Part shown: positions 44,238-53,965 of the stretch, one piece after another | Numbering within the stretch: the first letter of the stretch is position 1 | Layout: the number at the start of each line of letters is the position of its first letter | Assembly (NCBI GenBank): GCA_030430205.1 | Contig: JAUIGE010000030.1 | Location: 1-64,000 of the forward strand | Direction of reading: 5' to 3' | Length of the DNA stretch: 64,000 nucleotides | Origin: Bacteroidia bacterium | Lineage (GTDB): Bacteria; Bacteroidota; Bacteroidia; J057 | Made by a program: the position numbers and the translations under genes | The notes under the pieces: model-generated | Told to the model about the DNA's origin: nothing | The model's input: the letters and a program-made list of their open reading frames with translations, nothing else | Databases searched by the model: none

Positions 44238-45215
44238 ATGAATAGCGCAACACAAATTCAACAGCTCAATATCGAAGACACCCCAAAAGGAACCATAGGC
44301 GAGTATTGGTTACACCTCGTCAATAATGGCATCGGCGAACCCATCCGCGTCCCCATTATGGTCGCGAGAGGCCGCTACGACGGGCCAGTGCTGGGCCTGA
44401 CTGCCGCCATCCATGGCGATGAATTGAATGGCATTCCGGTCATTCAAAGGGTGTTTAAAGAATTGGATGTCCAACAACTTCACGGTACAGTCGTTGCCTG
44501 CCTGTCCGCCAATGTTCCTGGCCTTTTACTCGAACAAAGGAAATTCAATGATGGCACCGACCTCAACCACATTTCCCCGGGAAATATCAACGGAAATATG
44601 GCTCATATTTATATGGCGAAATTGGTGCACCATATTTTGACTCCCCTGCAATATCTCATTGATATTCACACGGCAAGTTTTGGGCGAATCAACTCCTATT
44701 ACATTCGTGCCAATATGGCAATGAAGGAACCTGCCCGCATGGCAAGGCTTCAAAACCCTGATATTATCCTTGACAATCCCGCTCATGATGGCACTTTCAG
44801 GGGCACTGCGATGAGCATGGGCATTCATTCCATTACCCTGGAATTGAAAGACCCCAATATTTTCCAATCGGATGTGATTGAAGATGCTTTGACAGGCGTC
44901 CAAAATGTGATGTATGATCTGAAAATGTTGAAAGGACAACCCTTTTCACCAGAAATCAATACGATTATATGTGACAGCTCCTATTGGATTTATACCGACG
45001 TCGGCGGGCTGCTCAAAGTCCATCCTGACGTAAAAGAATATGTCAAAAAAGGGGATTTGATCGCCAATGTCCGAACCATTTTTGGTCACATCATCAAAGA
45101 ATATTTCGCACCCGAAGATGGCATTGTGATCGGAAAAAGTGTCAATCCCATCAACCAAAGTGGAAGCCGGATTTTGCACCTGGGAATTAACCCCAGGGAG
45201 ATTCAGTCTCCATGA
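44238..45215 (+). CDS. Succinylglutamate desuccinylase/aspartoacylase-family zinc hydrolase
   Basis: The 325-residue enzyme has the zinc-binding AAIHGDELNG (His and Glu ligands), LIDIHTASFGR with the third ligand, and a catalytic-type TLELKDPNIF. The C-terminal beta domain has KVHPDVKEYVKKGDLIANV and IVIGKSVNPINQSG, typical of AstE/AspA relatives that hydrolyse N-acyl amino acids or related amides. The precise substrate is not evident. Length fits the family. Stands alone between the flavoprotein and a small secreted protein. Confidence 0.88.
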   Translation: MNSATQIQQLNIEDTPKGTIGEYWLHLVNNGIGEPIRVPIMVARGRYDGPVLGLTAAIHGDELNGIPVIQRVFKELDVQQLHGTVVACLSANVPGLLLEQRKFNDGTDLNHISPGNINGNMAHIYMAKLVHHILTPLQYLIDIHTASFGRINSYYIRANMAMKEPARMARLQNPDIILDNPAHDGTFRGTAMSMGIHSITLELKDPNIFQSDVIEDALTGVQNVMYDLKMLKGQPFSPEINTIICDSSYWIYTDVGGLLKVHPDVKEYVKKGDLIANVRTIFGHIIKEYFAPEDGIVIGKSVNPINQSGSRILHLGINPREIQSP

Positions 45216-45309
45216 GTTTAGGATTATTTGGAGGCTTGTCTTTTTATTTTTTCAAAAATCATCAAAATCTTATTGTTAATATTGGGGATAAAACCTAACT
45301 TCTTTAAAC

Positions 45310-45813
45310 ATGAAAAAGAATGCATTTTTAGTCCTGATCGCCTGTTTTGTCCTGTTTACGACAGCATTTGCACCGCTTGCCAAAGGGCATAAGTACAGCT
45401 CTGAAGAAGGGAAAATGTCGATTGTCTTTCCCAATGAATTTGAAATAGAAGAGTCCGATCTTGAAAATGTCAAAGTGGTGAAGATCACTGCGACACATGA
45501 TGAGCTTTTCTTATTTGCTTCCTATTCCCTCCATAAAACAGAGATCACCAATCATGAATCTCTCGCCGAGCTATCCGTGCAATCCTTTGCAGAAAGTATC
45601 ACAGGTACCATCAACGGGCAGTCTGAGTGGAAGGTAAAAAAGCACAACGGGCTAAAGGCCATGATGGAGCTGGCGGAAAATGAGTCAAGGGTGCAGTATA
45701 ACGTCATCCTCGTAGGAGACATCCAATATCAATTGGTTGTGGTGGCTCCCCAAGACAGCTGGGACCAGGAAGCTGCGGATACTTTTTTCAAGTCTTTCAA
45801 ATTGAAAAAGTAA
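45310..45813 (+). CDS. Small secreted protein, unrecognised
   Basis: This 167-residue protein has a signal peptide (MKKNAFLVLIACFVLFTTAF, cleavage near AFA). The mature part is a single alpha/beta domain (YSSEEGKMSIVFPNEFEIEE to ADTFFKSFKLKK). Its pattern resembles PsbP-like or DUF1795-like folds, in which an opening hairpin is followed by a helix ending in a phenylalanine-rich tail. I cannot name the function. It converges on the hybrid sensor gene. Confidence 0.65.
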   Translation: MKKNAFLVLIACFVLFTTAFAPLAKGHKYSSEEGKMSIVFPNEFEIEESDLENVKVVKITATHDELFLFASYSLHKTEITNHESLAELSVQSFAESITGTINGQSEWKVKKHNGLKAMMELAENESRVQYNVILVGDIQYQLVVVAPQDSWDQEAADTFFKSFKLKK

Positions 45814-45835
45814 GGCGCTTCAGGCCAGCAAGCCA

Positions 45836-48640
45836 TCAGAGTTCGCTCGGCGAGACGCCAAACTCTTTTTTGAAGCTTTTCGAAAAATAGGAAATATTGG
45901 AGTAGCCCACCTGATAAGCCGCTTCCGAAACGGTCATGGAGTGGCTCTCCAATAACTTTTTCGCAAAATGCAAACGCTGATCGCGGATCAGGTCAAGTGG
46001 GCTTTTGCCCGTCAGGGATTTCAATTTACGGAATAGCTGACTCCGGCTGTACCCGATTTCTTTCCCCAATTCTTCCACCGAAAAATATTCATTTCCCATA
46101 TTCTCTCTGATCGTGCTGGCCACCTGCTGGAGAAATTTTTCCTCCATCGAGAGGCTTTCCACTTCGGGAAAGCTCCAGGGTTGCTGGCTGTATTTCTCCT
46201 TGAGCAGCCTTCGGCTTTGAATGATATTCTCCATTTTCAGCTTCAACTCTTTGGCATCAAAGGGCTTGGTGAGGTAGTCATCGGCACCGCTTGAAAGGCC
46301 CTGCCATTTGTCCCGCTGCTCCGCTTTGGCCGTCAGCAATATGACAGGAATATGGCTCGTTTTCTCTTCCTTTTTTACAAAATCACATAGCTCAATCCCG
46401 CTTAGACGCGGCATCATCACATCGCTGATGATCAGATCCGGGAGATGCTCCCGCGCCATCTCTATCCCTTCCTGCCCATCCCGGGCGAGGATCAGCTGGT
46501 AGCTGTCCTGCAGGAGTTCCTGCATATATGCCTGCAAATCGGGATTGTCTTCTACAATCAAAACCAGGTTTTCATGCTCAGAAGCTGTCGCTTCTGTGGG
46601 CCAAAATTCGATCCCAGGCTGAGTCTTCAGCGATTCTTGCAGAGAGGGCGGCAGCGGCTGTGCCGCTGGCTGAAAGTCATCCCCTTGAAAATCGCCCGCA
46701 TGTATCTTGAGGCTAAAGGAAATGGTGGTTCCTTTTCCCAACTGGCTCTCCACACGGATCTGCCCCTGGTGCAGCTCTATAAGCTCCTTGACCAGCGCCA
46801 TCCCGATGCCACTACCCTGCTGTCGGCTCTTATCGCTTTGATAAAAGCGGTCAAAAATCTGATCCGTCTCAGCTTTGCTCATGCCTTCTCCATTGTCGGC
46901 CACGCTCACGGACAAAGTCCGGCTATCGGCCTTTACGGAAAGGTAAATTTCGCCATTTTCTGGCGTGTATTTGATGGCATTGGAAAGGATATTTACCATG
47001 ATTTTTTCCAGCTTATCCGGATCAAAAATGGCCTCTTTATTTTCCGATAAATAATTGGTAATCAAATGAATGCGCTTCTTATGAGCGATATCTGAAAACT
47101 CTGCTACCCGGCTTCGGATAAATTGAACGACTGCCCCCTGCTGCAATTTCAGCCGCATCTTGCCGGATTCTATCTTGGATATATCCAGGATCTGATCTAT
47201 CAGTTGCTGCAATCGTAGCGCATTGCGCTTCATGACCTGGATGTGGCCTGCTTTCACCGGGATTTCATTCCCGCTATTTTCCAGTTCACTGCCCGGGATA
47301 TTCTCCTCCGCATGTTGCAGCGGCCCGAGTATCAGGGATAAAGGTGTGCGAAATTCGTGGCTGATATTGGTGAAAAACCGCGTTTTCAACTGATCCAGCT
47401 CCTGTATTTTCTCTACCTGTGCCTGTTTTCGTTCGCCTTCCAAAAAGCGATACCCCAGCCCAATGGTGAAGATAAACAGAAGGCCAAACTGACCCATAGC
47501 GCTGGCCAGGGCAGCCCAGGGTTCATTATTGCTCATGGCAATAACGCCGACCACATTTCCTCCCAAAAAGCTAAAAAAGCCGATAGCGAAGATGCGCGCC
47601 GTCCAGTTTTTGCTCCAGATAAAACGAACCCCAACCGGAATAATCAACAGCAGGCTAAGCAAAAATCCCCCTGCATGCAGGATGTAGGGAGGCCAAAAGG
47701 CACGGACAAAATAGGCCACGACGACCAGACTTATCAGCGCAAGCGAAGCGAGATAGTAGCGATTCCAGGCTGGAAAATGCGTTTTCACATCTATAAACGC
47801 ATGGCCAAACAGCAGCATAAATGGCACGCTAAAGAGGCAGAGTTGGAAAAAGGGCCGAGCCAGGGTCGGCTGCCAGGAAAACAAATAGACTAAGCCTCCG
47901 GCAGGTTCTATGGCTAGCAGATCAAAGGAATACAAAAAGCAAAAAATGCCAAAATACAGGAAGGCCCGGTCGCGCACATAGAAGAACAGAACCATGGCCA
48001 GCATCCCAATGATGACAAACATGCCCCAGGGACCGAGCACTTCCCATCTGTCGCTCATATTGAGCCTGGGAAGGCCAATGGCTTCCCCTCTGAGCTCCAC
48101 CCCTAAAAACTGCCGTTGAGGTCTATGAACATTTTGCAGCCGCACATACAAACTATATCGTTTGCCTGCCTCCAGTGAAATCGGCAGCCCCAGAGCGAGG
48201 GGGTGCTCCTTCAGGCTTTTTTCAGATTGCGGGGTTAAAAAACCCGATTTCTCATGTCGGATCATTTCACCGGATTCATTGAGCAGGAAAAATTCGAAGT
48301 AATCCAGGCCGAAATGGACCTCATCACGCAGAGAGTCTCCTGGGATGACCAGGAGAGCCTGCTGCAATGCAGTTTCTGCGATGATGGGGACATGAAGCCA
48401 ATAGACTTCAGGATATTGGCTGGCCTGCTCTGTTTCGAAGCTTTCCTGGAAAGCCTGAGGAGATTGCAGGATTTCCTCCAGACTCAGCTTCCCCGACTTG
48501 TCTACAAACAGGCTGGCATGAGGAATCAGTTTTTCCTTTAGAATGAAGCCTTCAATACGCAGGCTGTCCGAAGCCATCAGCCGTGGCAAAAAGGCCGGAG
48601 CCAGGAGCAGTAACAATAGCCGGAGATATCGCATACACAT
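45836..48640 (-). CDS. Hybrid sensor histidine kinase / response regulator with AraC-type HTH (7TMR-DISM)
   Basis: This 934-residue one-protein phosphorelay starts with a signal peptide and a 7TMR-DISM extracellular domain (about 25-190). Seven transmembrane helices follow (about 205-405). The cytoplasmic kinase has the phospho-accepting HEFRTPLS (near 428) and N, G1 and G2 boxes (NILSNAIKYT, DNGEGMS, GSGIGMALVKEL). A receiver has Asp in ISDVMMPR (near 738). A C-terminal AraC HTH (830-934) ends with SYFSKSFKKEFGVSPSEL. It likely senses a small ligand, perhaps a carbohydrate, and controls transcription directly. The ligand is unknown. No regulon partner is adjacent. Confidence 0.95.
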   Translation of the reverse strand: MCMRYLRLLLLLLAPAFLPRLMASDSLRIEGFILKEKLIPHASLFVDKSGKLSLEEILQSPQAFQESFETEQASQYPEVYWLHVPIIAETALQQALLVIPGDSLRDEVHFGLDYFEFFLLNESGEMIRHEKSGFLTPQSEKSLKEHPLALGLPISLEAGKRYSLYVRLQNVHRPQRQFLGVELRGEAIGLPRLNMSDRWEVLGPWGMFVIIGMLAMVLFFYVRDRAFLYFGIFCFLYSFDLLAIEPAGGLVYLFSWQPTLARPFFQLCLFSVPFMLLFGHAFIDVKTHFPAWNRYYLASLALISLVVVAYFVRAFWPPYILHAGGFLLSLLLIIPVGVRFIWSKNWTARIFAIGFFSFLGGNVVGVIAMSNNEPWAALASAMGQFGLLFIFTIGLGYRFLEGERKQAQVEKIQELDQLKTRFFTNISHEFRTPLSLILGPLQHAEENIPGSELENSGNEIPVKAGHIQVMKRNALRLQQLIDQILDISKIESGKMRLKLQQGAVVQFIRSRVAEFSDIAHKKRIHLITNYLSENKEAIFDPDKLEKIMVNILSNAIKYTPENGEIYLSVKADSRTLSVSVADNGEGMSKAETDQIFDRFYQSDKSRQQGSGIGMALVKELIELHQGQIRVESQLGKGTTISFSLKIHAGDFQGDDFQPAAQPLPPSLQESLKTQPGIEFWPTEATASEHENLVLIVEDNPDLQAYMQELLQDSYQLILARDGQEGIEMAREHLPDLIISDVMMPRLSGIELCDFVKKEEKTSHIPVILLTAKAEQRDKWQGLSSGADDYLTKPFDAKELKLKMENIIQSRRLLKEKYSQQPWSFPEVESLSMEEKFLQQVASTIRENMGNEYFSVEELGKEIGYSRSQLFRKLKSLTGKSPLDLIRDQRLHFAKKLLESHSMTVSEAAYQVGYSNISYFSKSFKKEFGVSPSEL

Positions 48641-48728
48641 TGCTTTGTCTTCAAGTTAGTAAAAGATCAAAAATAATTTCTCATCATAAAAACCTGCCTT
48701 ACCAGCGTCAATTCTTCTTTCCTGCCCT

Positions 48729-49427
48729 TTATCCTTTTCTCCTGATCAGGTTAATCCCAACCAGCGCAAACCACAGCATCGTCAGGGGGCCACTTATCTG
48801 AGCAAAGCTCAGGACAGGGAAGGCGATAGAAAACAGACCCAGTATCTCCAGAGCTGCTACGAAAAAAGCCCAATAACACAACCAGCGGGGCAGGAAGGAA
48901 GACCTGAGGGCAGCCCAGGCCATCAGGGTGTTGGCAGTGATGATAGCGAAGAAGGGCCCTATGACAAAATTGATAAGCATGAAATGATCCATGCCAAAGG
49001 TGGCGTGCAGCAGGATGTCTTTTTCCATACCTGGAAACTGCTCCGGCATCCATAGCAATTGGTTGATCAGGCTTGAGTGGGAAACAAAGCCAGAGACAAT
49101 CACAGGGATGCCTATCGCATAAGCTGCCATCGCCAGGTTTTTCTGCCAACTGTTTTCGGAGATGGATTGGTACAGGACCATTCCTGCCACCAGCATGGCT
49201 GAAAAGCCAATCACCGGAAAAAACATCACCAACCTGACCACATGGGCGTTGGCGTGGAGATTCTCCAGCCAATGGTCAATAGAGCCTCCTGACATCACCT
49301 CAGGGACAAAGAGAATGCCTAAGCTCTCAGAGGTGATCGCAAAGGAAATGATAAACAAGCCTACACACAGGCCGGCAATGCCGCCCAGGCGGCGAAGATT
49401 GGGGTTGAGAGAGAGATCGTTGTTCAT
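48729..49427 (-). CDS. Polytopic membrane protein, DUF4386-like
   Basis: About 232 residues from ATG 49427 (MNNDLSLNPNLRRLGGIAGL), chosen because an upstream Met at 49508 would add a polar extension before the first helix. Six or seven hydrophobic helices follow. The arrangement (LRRLGGIAGLCVGLFIISF first, then HANAHVVRLVMFFPVIG) is like DUF4386 membrane proteins. No enzymatic motif. Function unknown. Confidence 0.6.
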   Translation of the reverse strand: MNNDLSLNPNLRRLGGIAGLCVGLFIISFAITSESLGILFVPEVMSGGSIDHWLENLHANAHVVRLVMFFPVIGFSAMLVAGMVLYQSISENSWQKNLAMAAYAIGIPVIVSGFVSHSSLINQLLWMPEQFPGMEKDILLHATFGMDHFMLINFVIGPFFAIITANTLMAWAALRSSFLPRWLCYWAFFVAALEILGLFSIAFPVLSFAQISGPLTMLWFALVGINLIRRKG

Positions 49428-49674
49428 TGTAAATGATGGTTTGTTGTTGTTGATGATCACGCTCTGTGATCGTGTCAGCACAAACCTGCCATTAATCAGC
49501 GATCCCACTTTACCTCATTTGTTGTGTTGAATGGTTCATTTGTTGCAATAAGGCTGGGATGCAACATGAGTATCAGAAGATGCAACAAACCTAACCGATA
49601 GGCCTAAAAAGCAAATTCGCAGCATAGCCCAAAAAGCCATGCTGCGAACATAAAACTGCCTACTGCCCCCTAGC

Positions 49675-50145
49675 CTACCGCTTCGTGCAGTTCATGCTGC
49701 AAGTCTCACCGCCTCCGGCGAAGTTGAAGGAATAGTTGATAATCAACAGGTTTCCGTTAATGGATCCACTTCCATTGACAGAAATGGCAAGGCCTCCAAC
49801 AGTGATATTCTGATTAGGAATGTTAACAGAAGTATTATTTACCGTACCGTTAATAGCGGAGTTAGAGCCGCCAATGTTATTGATGATGACTGCATCAGCA
49901 GAGGCCGAACCCTGAACAATATTGATTTCATAGGTATAATTCCCTGAAGGACAAGACTCTGAGACAGTATACTGGGCGATGAATTTGTCACGCCAGGGAA
50001 TACATGTACCATCGTCCTTGGTCGCGTCGATATTGTAGTTGTCTGACATCGGATCGGTACAGCCTTCTTCTGCGCAGCCGGTGGCAAGCAGCATAAAGAG
50101 AGAAAAGGAGAAGATTAGTAAGGTTAAAAGTGGATTTCTTTTCAT
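49675..50145 (-). CDS. Putative lipoprotein with cysteine-rich N-terminus, unrecognised
   Basis: This 156-residue product has a lipoprotein signal ending LLATGC (Cys at about 24). A mature N-terminus with CTDPMSDNYNIDATKDDGTC follows, a motif seen in many secreted Bacteroidota proteins where the two cysteines flank a DATxDDGTC calcium-like loop. The rest is a beta-rich Asn/Gly/Ser domain with two terminal cysteines (ETCSMNC). Likely outer-membrane-anchored. Function unknown. Confidence 0.7.
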   Translation of the reverse strand: MKRNPLLTLLIFSFSLFMLLATGCAEEGCTDPMSDNYNIDATKDDGTCIPWRDKFIAQYTVSESCPSGNYTYEINIVQGSASADAVIINNIGGSNSAINGTVNNTSVNIPNQNITVGGLAISVNGSGSINGNLLIINYSFNFAGGGETCSMNCTKR

Positions 50146-50243
50146 GGTAATTTGTTTTCAGATTTTAAATTAAAGGTACCCAATTCTTGAAGATATAAAA
50201 ATCCGGGCACCCAAAATTAACGGCATTGTAATCCTTTTATTGG

Positions 50244-50867
50244 CTATTTTTTCCAATCAAAATGATACCTCAATCCGACCCCCAGCAAAGCCAGATAATC
50301 CGGCCCCCAAACGAGCAAACCGGTATACCATCCCAGCGGGTGGTTCACTTCCAGGATAGAGCCTGTTATGCTCGCCTGCAAGCTCCACTGCGGCGCGACC
50401 TGGTAGCCCAGGCCCAGGCGATAGCCCAAATCTCCCCGCACAGTGAAGTCCGAAAAATTTCTGTCAAATCCCTGATTGGGCTGATCGAGGCTACCTGTAA
50501 TCAGGTATGAGCGAAGGCCTGCAAAGCCTTCAGCGAAGCTAAGCCACTTCCTATTGGCGCCAAAGCGCCATTCATAGCCTGCATGCAATTGCAGGCGCAG
50601 GCTGCTATTGAACTCCCGGAGCACTCCGGTCGTAGGGGGCGAAGCCCCTGGCCGTGTCAAAGCGCTGAGCATCAGCCCGGATTGAAAAATGCTGCGCTTT
50701 TGCGTTTTCCAAACGTGATTGAGTTTGAGGCCGAGGCCTCTGGCCTGGTCAAAAGTGGCTTTTTCATATTCCACTTCCAGGCTCTGGAAAAAAGGCTTGC
50801 TGTCCTGTGCTTTCGCAAGCGAAAAACATATCAGAAAGCATATAAGGAAAGCTGGTGTATGTCGCAT
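50244..50867 (-). CDS. Predicted outer-membrane beta-barrel protein
   Basis: The 207-residue protein has a signal peptide ending LAKAQ. Alternating hydrophobic strands follow (SLRLQLHAGYEWRFG, LGYRLGLGYQVAPQWSLQAS), and it ends with an aromatic strand (GVGLRYHFDW). This is the profile of small outer-membrane barrels. It starts 12 bases after the esterase gene upstream, so they are probably co-transcribed. No named family seen. Confidence 0.65.
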   Translation of the reverse strand: MRHTPAFLICFLICFSLAKAQDSKPFFQSLEVEYEKATFDQARGLGLKLNHVWKTQKRSIFQSGLMLSALTRPGASPPTTGVLREFNSSLRLQLHAGYEWRFGANRKWLSFAEGFAGLRSYLITGSLDQPNQGFDRNFSDFTVRGDLGYRLGLGYQVAPQWSLQASITGSILEVNHPLGWYTGLLVWGPDYLALLGVGLRYHFDWKK

Positions 50868-50879
50868 GTTGGAGGAAAA

Positions 50880-51716
50880 TTATTTGCTGAAAAAATATTC
50901 AAGTCCTGCCTTGAAGCCCACTTCCGCATTGGCGGAATGTCCCTTGGGGTATCGCTCGTAGACGGCCGTCAGGCCGGCGGGCTGATGGGCCTTGAGCCGC
51001 TCCTCCATTTCATCAAAAAAGGTATTCCAGGTCACAGACTCCAGGCTGCCCATCGTTGTATGAAGGTTGAAAGGCAGGGAAGTCCCCGCTTCATGAAGCA
51101 GAAGTTCATCGGCCATTAGATGGCCGTCGCCCCACCAAAGAGCAGGACTGCCTGCTTCTATATTCACAAAAAGGGAGCTGTCAGGAAAAGTGAACATTTC
51201 CCAAAAACCAAAATAACCGCCCAGGGAATGCCCCATGAGCGTTCTTTCGCTCGCGGCAGAGGCATAGCGGGCCTCCACCTCCGGTATCAAATCCTCCTTG
51301 AGGAAGGATCGGAATGCCGCAGCCTTTCCCCCCAGCACATCCTCTTCCTTGTTTTTTACAGAAGTCAGGTCATCTATCCGAATTTCAGAGATACTCCCCC
51401 ATCCACTCAGAGACTTAGGGTTGATGCCTGCATAGGCGATCCCGACCAGCAGGATGTCGCGTATTTTGTCTTTTTCCATCAATTGTTTGGCATCTGCTGC
51501 CACATTGGGATAGTGCCAGTGCCCGTCTATCAGGTAGACGGTGGGATAGCTTTGGGACTCGGAATAGTCCGGAGGCAGGAGAACGGTGATCTCATAGCTC
51601 TGCCCCGTTTGGGGCGAGTCGAGTTGGAAGCTTTCCTGCTCCGCAGAGCGGAGCACCAGACTCTCGCAGCTGCTCAGAAGGAGCGTTAATACAAAAAAAC
51701 CTATAAGCTGTTTCAT
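50880..51716 (-). CDS. Alpha/beta hydrolase, esterase D-like lipoprotein
   Basis: This 278-residue protein has a lipobox LLLSSC (Cys about 17) and an alpha/beta hydrolase fold of the putative esterase family. It has the oxyanion region YPTVYLIDGHWHYPN, the nucleophile elbow GHSLGGYFGFW with Ser, and a late His in PKGHSANAEVG. Relatives include siderophore and acyl esterases. The substrate is unknown. It is anchored to a membrane, so it probably works outside the cytoplasm. The beta-barrel gene follows 12 bases downstream. Confidence 0.8.
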   Translation of the reverse strand: MKQLIGFFVLTLLLSSCESLVLRSAEQESFQLDSPQTGQSYEITVLLPPDYSESQSYPTVYLIDGHWHYPNVAADAKQLMEKDKIRDILLVGIAYAGINPKSLSGWGSISEIRIDDLTSVKNKEEDVLGGKAAAFRSFLKEDLIPEVEARYASAASERTLMGHSLGGYFGFWEMFTFPDSSLFVNIEAGSPALWWGDGHLMADELLLHEAGTSLPFNLHTTMGSLESVTWNTFFDEMEERLKAHQPAGLTAVYERYPKGHSANAEVGFKAGLEYFFSK

Positions 51717-51749
51717 TATAAAGGAATTTCAATACAGGACAATTTTTCA

Positions 51750-51975
51750 GGAAAGTCCCCCAAAGTCCCGAAGGGACGCCATATTCAGCATGGGGCGAAG
51801 CCCCATGAAGGTAAACGCCCCCAATAGAAGTCCTGAAAGGACGGCATATCTTAGGAAGCCATAGCTAATATATCGCCCTTTCAGGGCTTTAAGACCTGGT
51901 TTGAATCGAATAATCGGGCTTTGCCCGATCGTAATATATAGCGTCCCTTCAGGACTTTGAGGATGTTTATTATTC
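51750..51975. repeat. Cluster of short palindromes, dispersed-repeat type
   Basis: Several imperfect palindromes occur here: ATGGGGCGAAGCCCCAT (51790-51806), ATCGGGCTTTGCCCGAT (51913-51929), and TCCTGAAAGGAC with its counterpart GTCCCTTCAGGAC. An open frame across this cluster (51747-51986, minus) encodes a string that looks like read-through of repeats and is not called as a gene. No gene seen in 51717-52228. Confidence 0.6.
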
Positions 51976-52156
51976 ATGACTTTCATTTTTTGTCCTGTAC
52001 TAAGTAAAGGAATAGTAAAAGAATCAGTTGTTTTCTGGAAGTGAATGGCATGTATGTCTTGGGATCACCCATTTTTAATCAACCCTAAGATAAGGAATAA
52101 TGGTAAAGTAAAAAGGCGACTTCTGGAAGTGCCCCCAGCTCCAATCAAAATCCAAA

Positions 52157-52217
52157 AATGTTACCAATAAAAATATTTGTAACATTATTCGTAACATTTA
52201 AGTATATTTGTAACAAT
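52157..52217 (+). promoter_or_regulatory. Promoter and likely TetR operator of the export operon
   Basis: TATATTTG at 52203-52210 fits the Bacteroidetes -7 box, with TTTG 23 bases upstream. Around it are AATGTTAC (52157-52164) and GTAACATT (52179-52186) as an inverted pair, plus further GTAACATT (52191-52198) and GTAACAAT (52210-52217). The reiterated half-sites overlapping the promoter suggest that the TetR protein represses its own operon; that role is inferred. Confidence 0.6.
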
Positions 52218-52228
52218 TATTGAAATGA

Positions 52229-52831
52229 ATGAAACCACTAACTCAAAATAAAAGTCAAATACTGCTACTGGAAGCTGGGAAAGCCCTTTTCTGGAAGTAT
52301 GGTATCCGCAAAGTGACGGTAGAAGAGATTTGCAAGGAAGCGGGGGTAAGCAAAATGACTTTTTACCGAAATTTTAAGAATAAAATTGAAGTGGTGGAAG
52401 GAGTGATAGATGGACTGGTAAAAGAATCCCAGGCCCAGTATATCGAGTTGATGGGGAGCGGGAAAACCTTTGATGAAAAGATCAAAGGAATGATTGAGTT
52501 GAAGCGGGAAGGTACCCAAGGAATCAGCAAAGAGTTTGTTACTGACCTGATACAATTGAAGGAACACAAAGATTTTAAAGAATTGAGATTGACCCAAAAA
52601 ATGGAGTTGCACCAGCGGAATCAGATGGAGCTTTTTATGGCTGACATGGCCAAAGCCCAGGCGCAAGGGCACATCCGGTCTGATGTCAGACTTGATTTTA
52701 TCCTTTACCTCCTCAATGATATTCAGCAAAAAATGCTCGACCCGGTTCTGAACAGCATGTATGAAAATGAAGAAGAGCTGATTATGGAGTTAACGAATTA
52801 TTTCTTCTATGGAATTTTGAATAAGAAATGA
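52229..52831 (+). CDS. TetR/AcrR-family transcriptional regulator
   Basis: This 200-residue protein has an N-terminal HTH (LFWKYGIRKVTVEEICKEAG then VSKMTFYRNFKNKIEVVEGV), the TetR signature. A variable helical ligand-binding domain follows. TetR proteins usually repress adjacent transporters until a small molecule binds. Here the stop overlaps the ATG of an outer-membrane protein gene by 4 bases. The likely promoter upstream carries repeated GTAACA half-sites. It probably controls the six-gene operon. The inducer is unknown. Confidence 0.88.
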   Translation: MKPLTQNKSQILLLEAGKALFWKYGIRKVTVEEICKEAGVSKMTFYRNFKNKIEVVEGVIDGLVKESQAQYIELMGSGKTFDEKIKGMIELKREGTQGISKEFVTDLIQLKEHKDFKELRLTQKMELHQRNQMELFMADMAKAQAQGHIRSDVRLDFILYLLNDIQQKMLDPVLNSMYENEEELIMELTNYFFYGILNKK

Positions 52832-53958
52832 AAAAAATATACTCCTTTATACTATTTATCAGCCTGGCAATCAGCCTCTCCGCCCAGCAAAAGCTGGTAT
52901 TCGACGGGCAGCTCTCCCTCATCTCCAGCTACAGCCCGGACAATGCCTTGAGCGGCTTTGCCGGCGGGAGATACATCCCCGAGCTGTCCTACAAAATCCC
53001 CATCGATACCATTCGATTCATAGATTTTGAAGCCTCGGCCAATTTCTCGGCCTCTACCCTGGTCCATCCTTTCGATAGCTCGATGAGTGATGGGACGATC
53101 AGCCCCTATCGGATATGGGCGCGTTATTCGAGCAAGCAATTTGAGCTGCGCTTAGGCTTGCAGAAAATAGATTTTGGCTCCGCCACCTTTCTGCGACCCA
53201 TCCAGTGGTTCAACCAGATTGACCCCAGAGACCCGCTCCAGCTGACCAATGGCGTCTATGGCGCACTCGGGCGCTACTACTTCCTCAACAATGCCAACAT
53301 CTGGATGTGGGTGCTGTATGGAAATGAAAAAACCAGAGGTTTTGACGCCATCCAAACCAATAAAAAAATACCCGAAATCGGTGGACGGGTCCAGACCCCT
53401 ACCCCAAAAGGAGAGATAGCGCTCTCCTACCACTACCGCAATGCAAACTCCACGAAGATTGACTTCGTGCCTCAGTATGAGAGAATACCCGAGCATCGGG
53501 TGGGCATAGATGGCAAGTGGGACCTCAAAGTAGGACTTTGGTTTGAAGCGACCTACAGCCAAAAGAGGAAGGACCTCGGCCAGTTTACCCACCAAAGCCT
53601 GCTGAATGTAGGCACTGACTATACCTTTGGCCTTGGCAATGGCCTCAATGTGATCGCGGAGCACCTGCTGCTCAGCTATGATGAAAAAGCCTTTGGCTTT
53701 CAAAATATGGCTCAGATCACTGCCCTGACGGCCTCCTATCCCCTGGGATTTTATGATAACCTGAGTATGGTGCTGTATTACAGCTGGACCTCAGAAGACT
53801 TTGCCTTTTTCGTCAACTACAGCCACCAGTTCAAACATTTCACAGGCTATCTCATGGCCTTTTACAATCCCGAAGGCCAGATCGGGGTACAGCAAAACGA
53901 CTTTGTAAACAATTTTTCAGGTCCGGGATTACGGATCATGCTTGTATATAACCATTAA
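52828..53958 (+). CDS. Predicted outer-membrane beta-barrel protein of the export operon
   Basis: This 376-residue protein has a signal peptide ending LSLSAQ and a long chain of amphipathic strands (FEASANFSASTLVHPF, LGLQKIDFGSATFLRP, GFYDNLSMVLYYSWTS) typical of a barrel. It is encoded between the TetR regulator and the ABC transporter. It is the obvious outer-membrane partner of the transporter. No named family is certain. The next gene starts at 53966, 7 bases after its stop. Confidence 0.7.
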   Translation: MKKIYSFILFISLAISLSAQQKLVFDGQLSLISSYSPDNALSGFAGGRYIPELSYKIPIDTIRFIDFEASANFSASTLVHPFDSSMSDGTISPYRIWARYSSKQFELRLGLQKIDFGSATFLRPIQWFNQIDPRDPLQLTNGVYGALGRYYFLNNANIWMWVLYGNEKTRGFDAIQTNKKIPEIGGRVQTPTPKGEIALSYHYRNANSTKIDFVPQYERIPEHRVGIDGKWDLKVGLWFEATYSQKRKDLGQFTHQSLLNVGTDYTFGLGNGLNVIAEHLLLSYDEKAFGFQNMAQITALTASYPLGFYDNLSMVLYYSWTSEDFAFFVNYSHQFKHFTGYLMAFYNPEGQIGVQQNDFVNNFSGPGLRIMLVYNH

Positions 53959-53965
53959 TCAATAT

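Noticed and set aside
51747-51986. 79-codon open frame
   Set aside because: Consists of palindromic repeat DNA read through; no start signal and no independent support.
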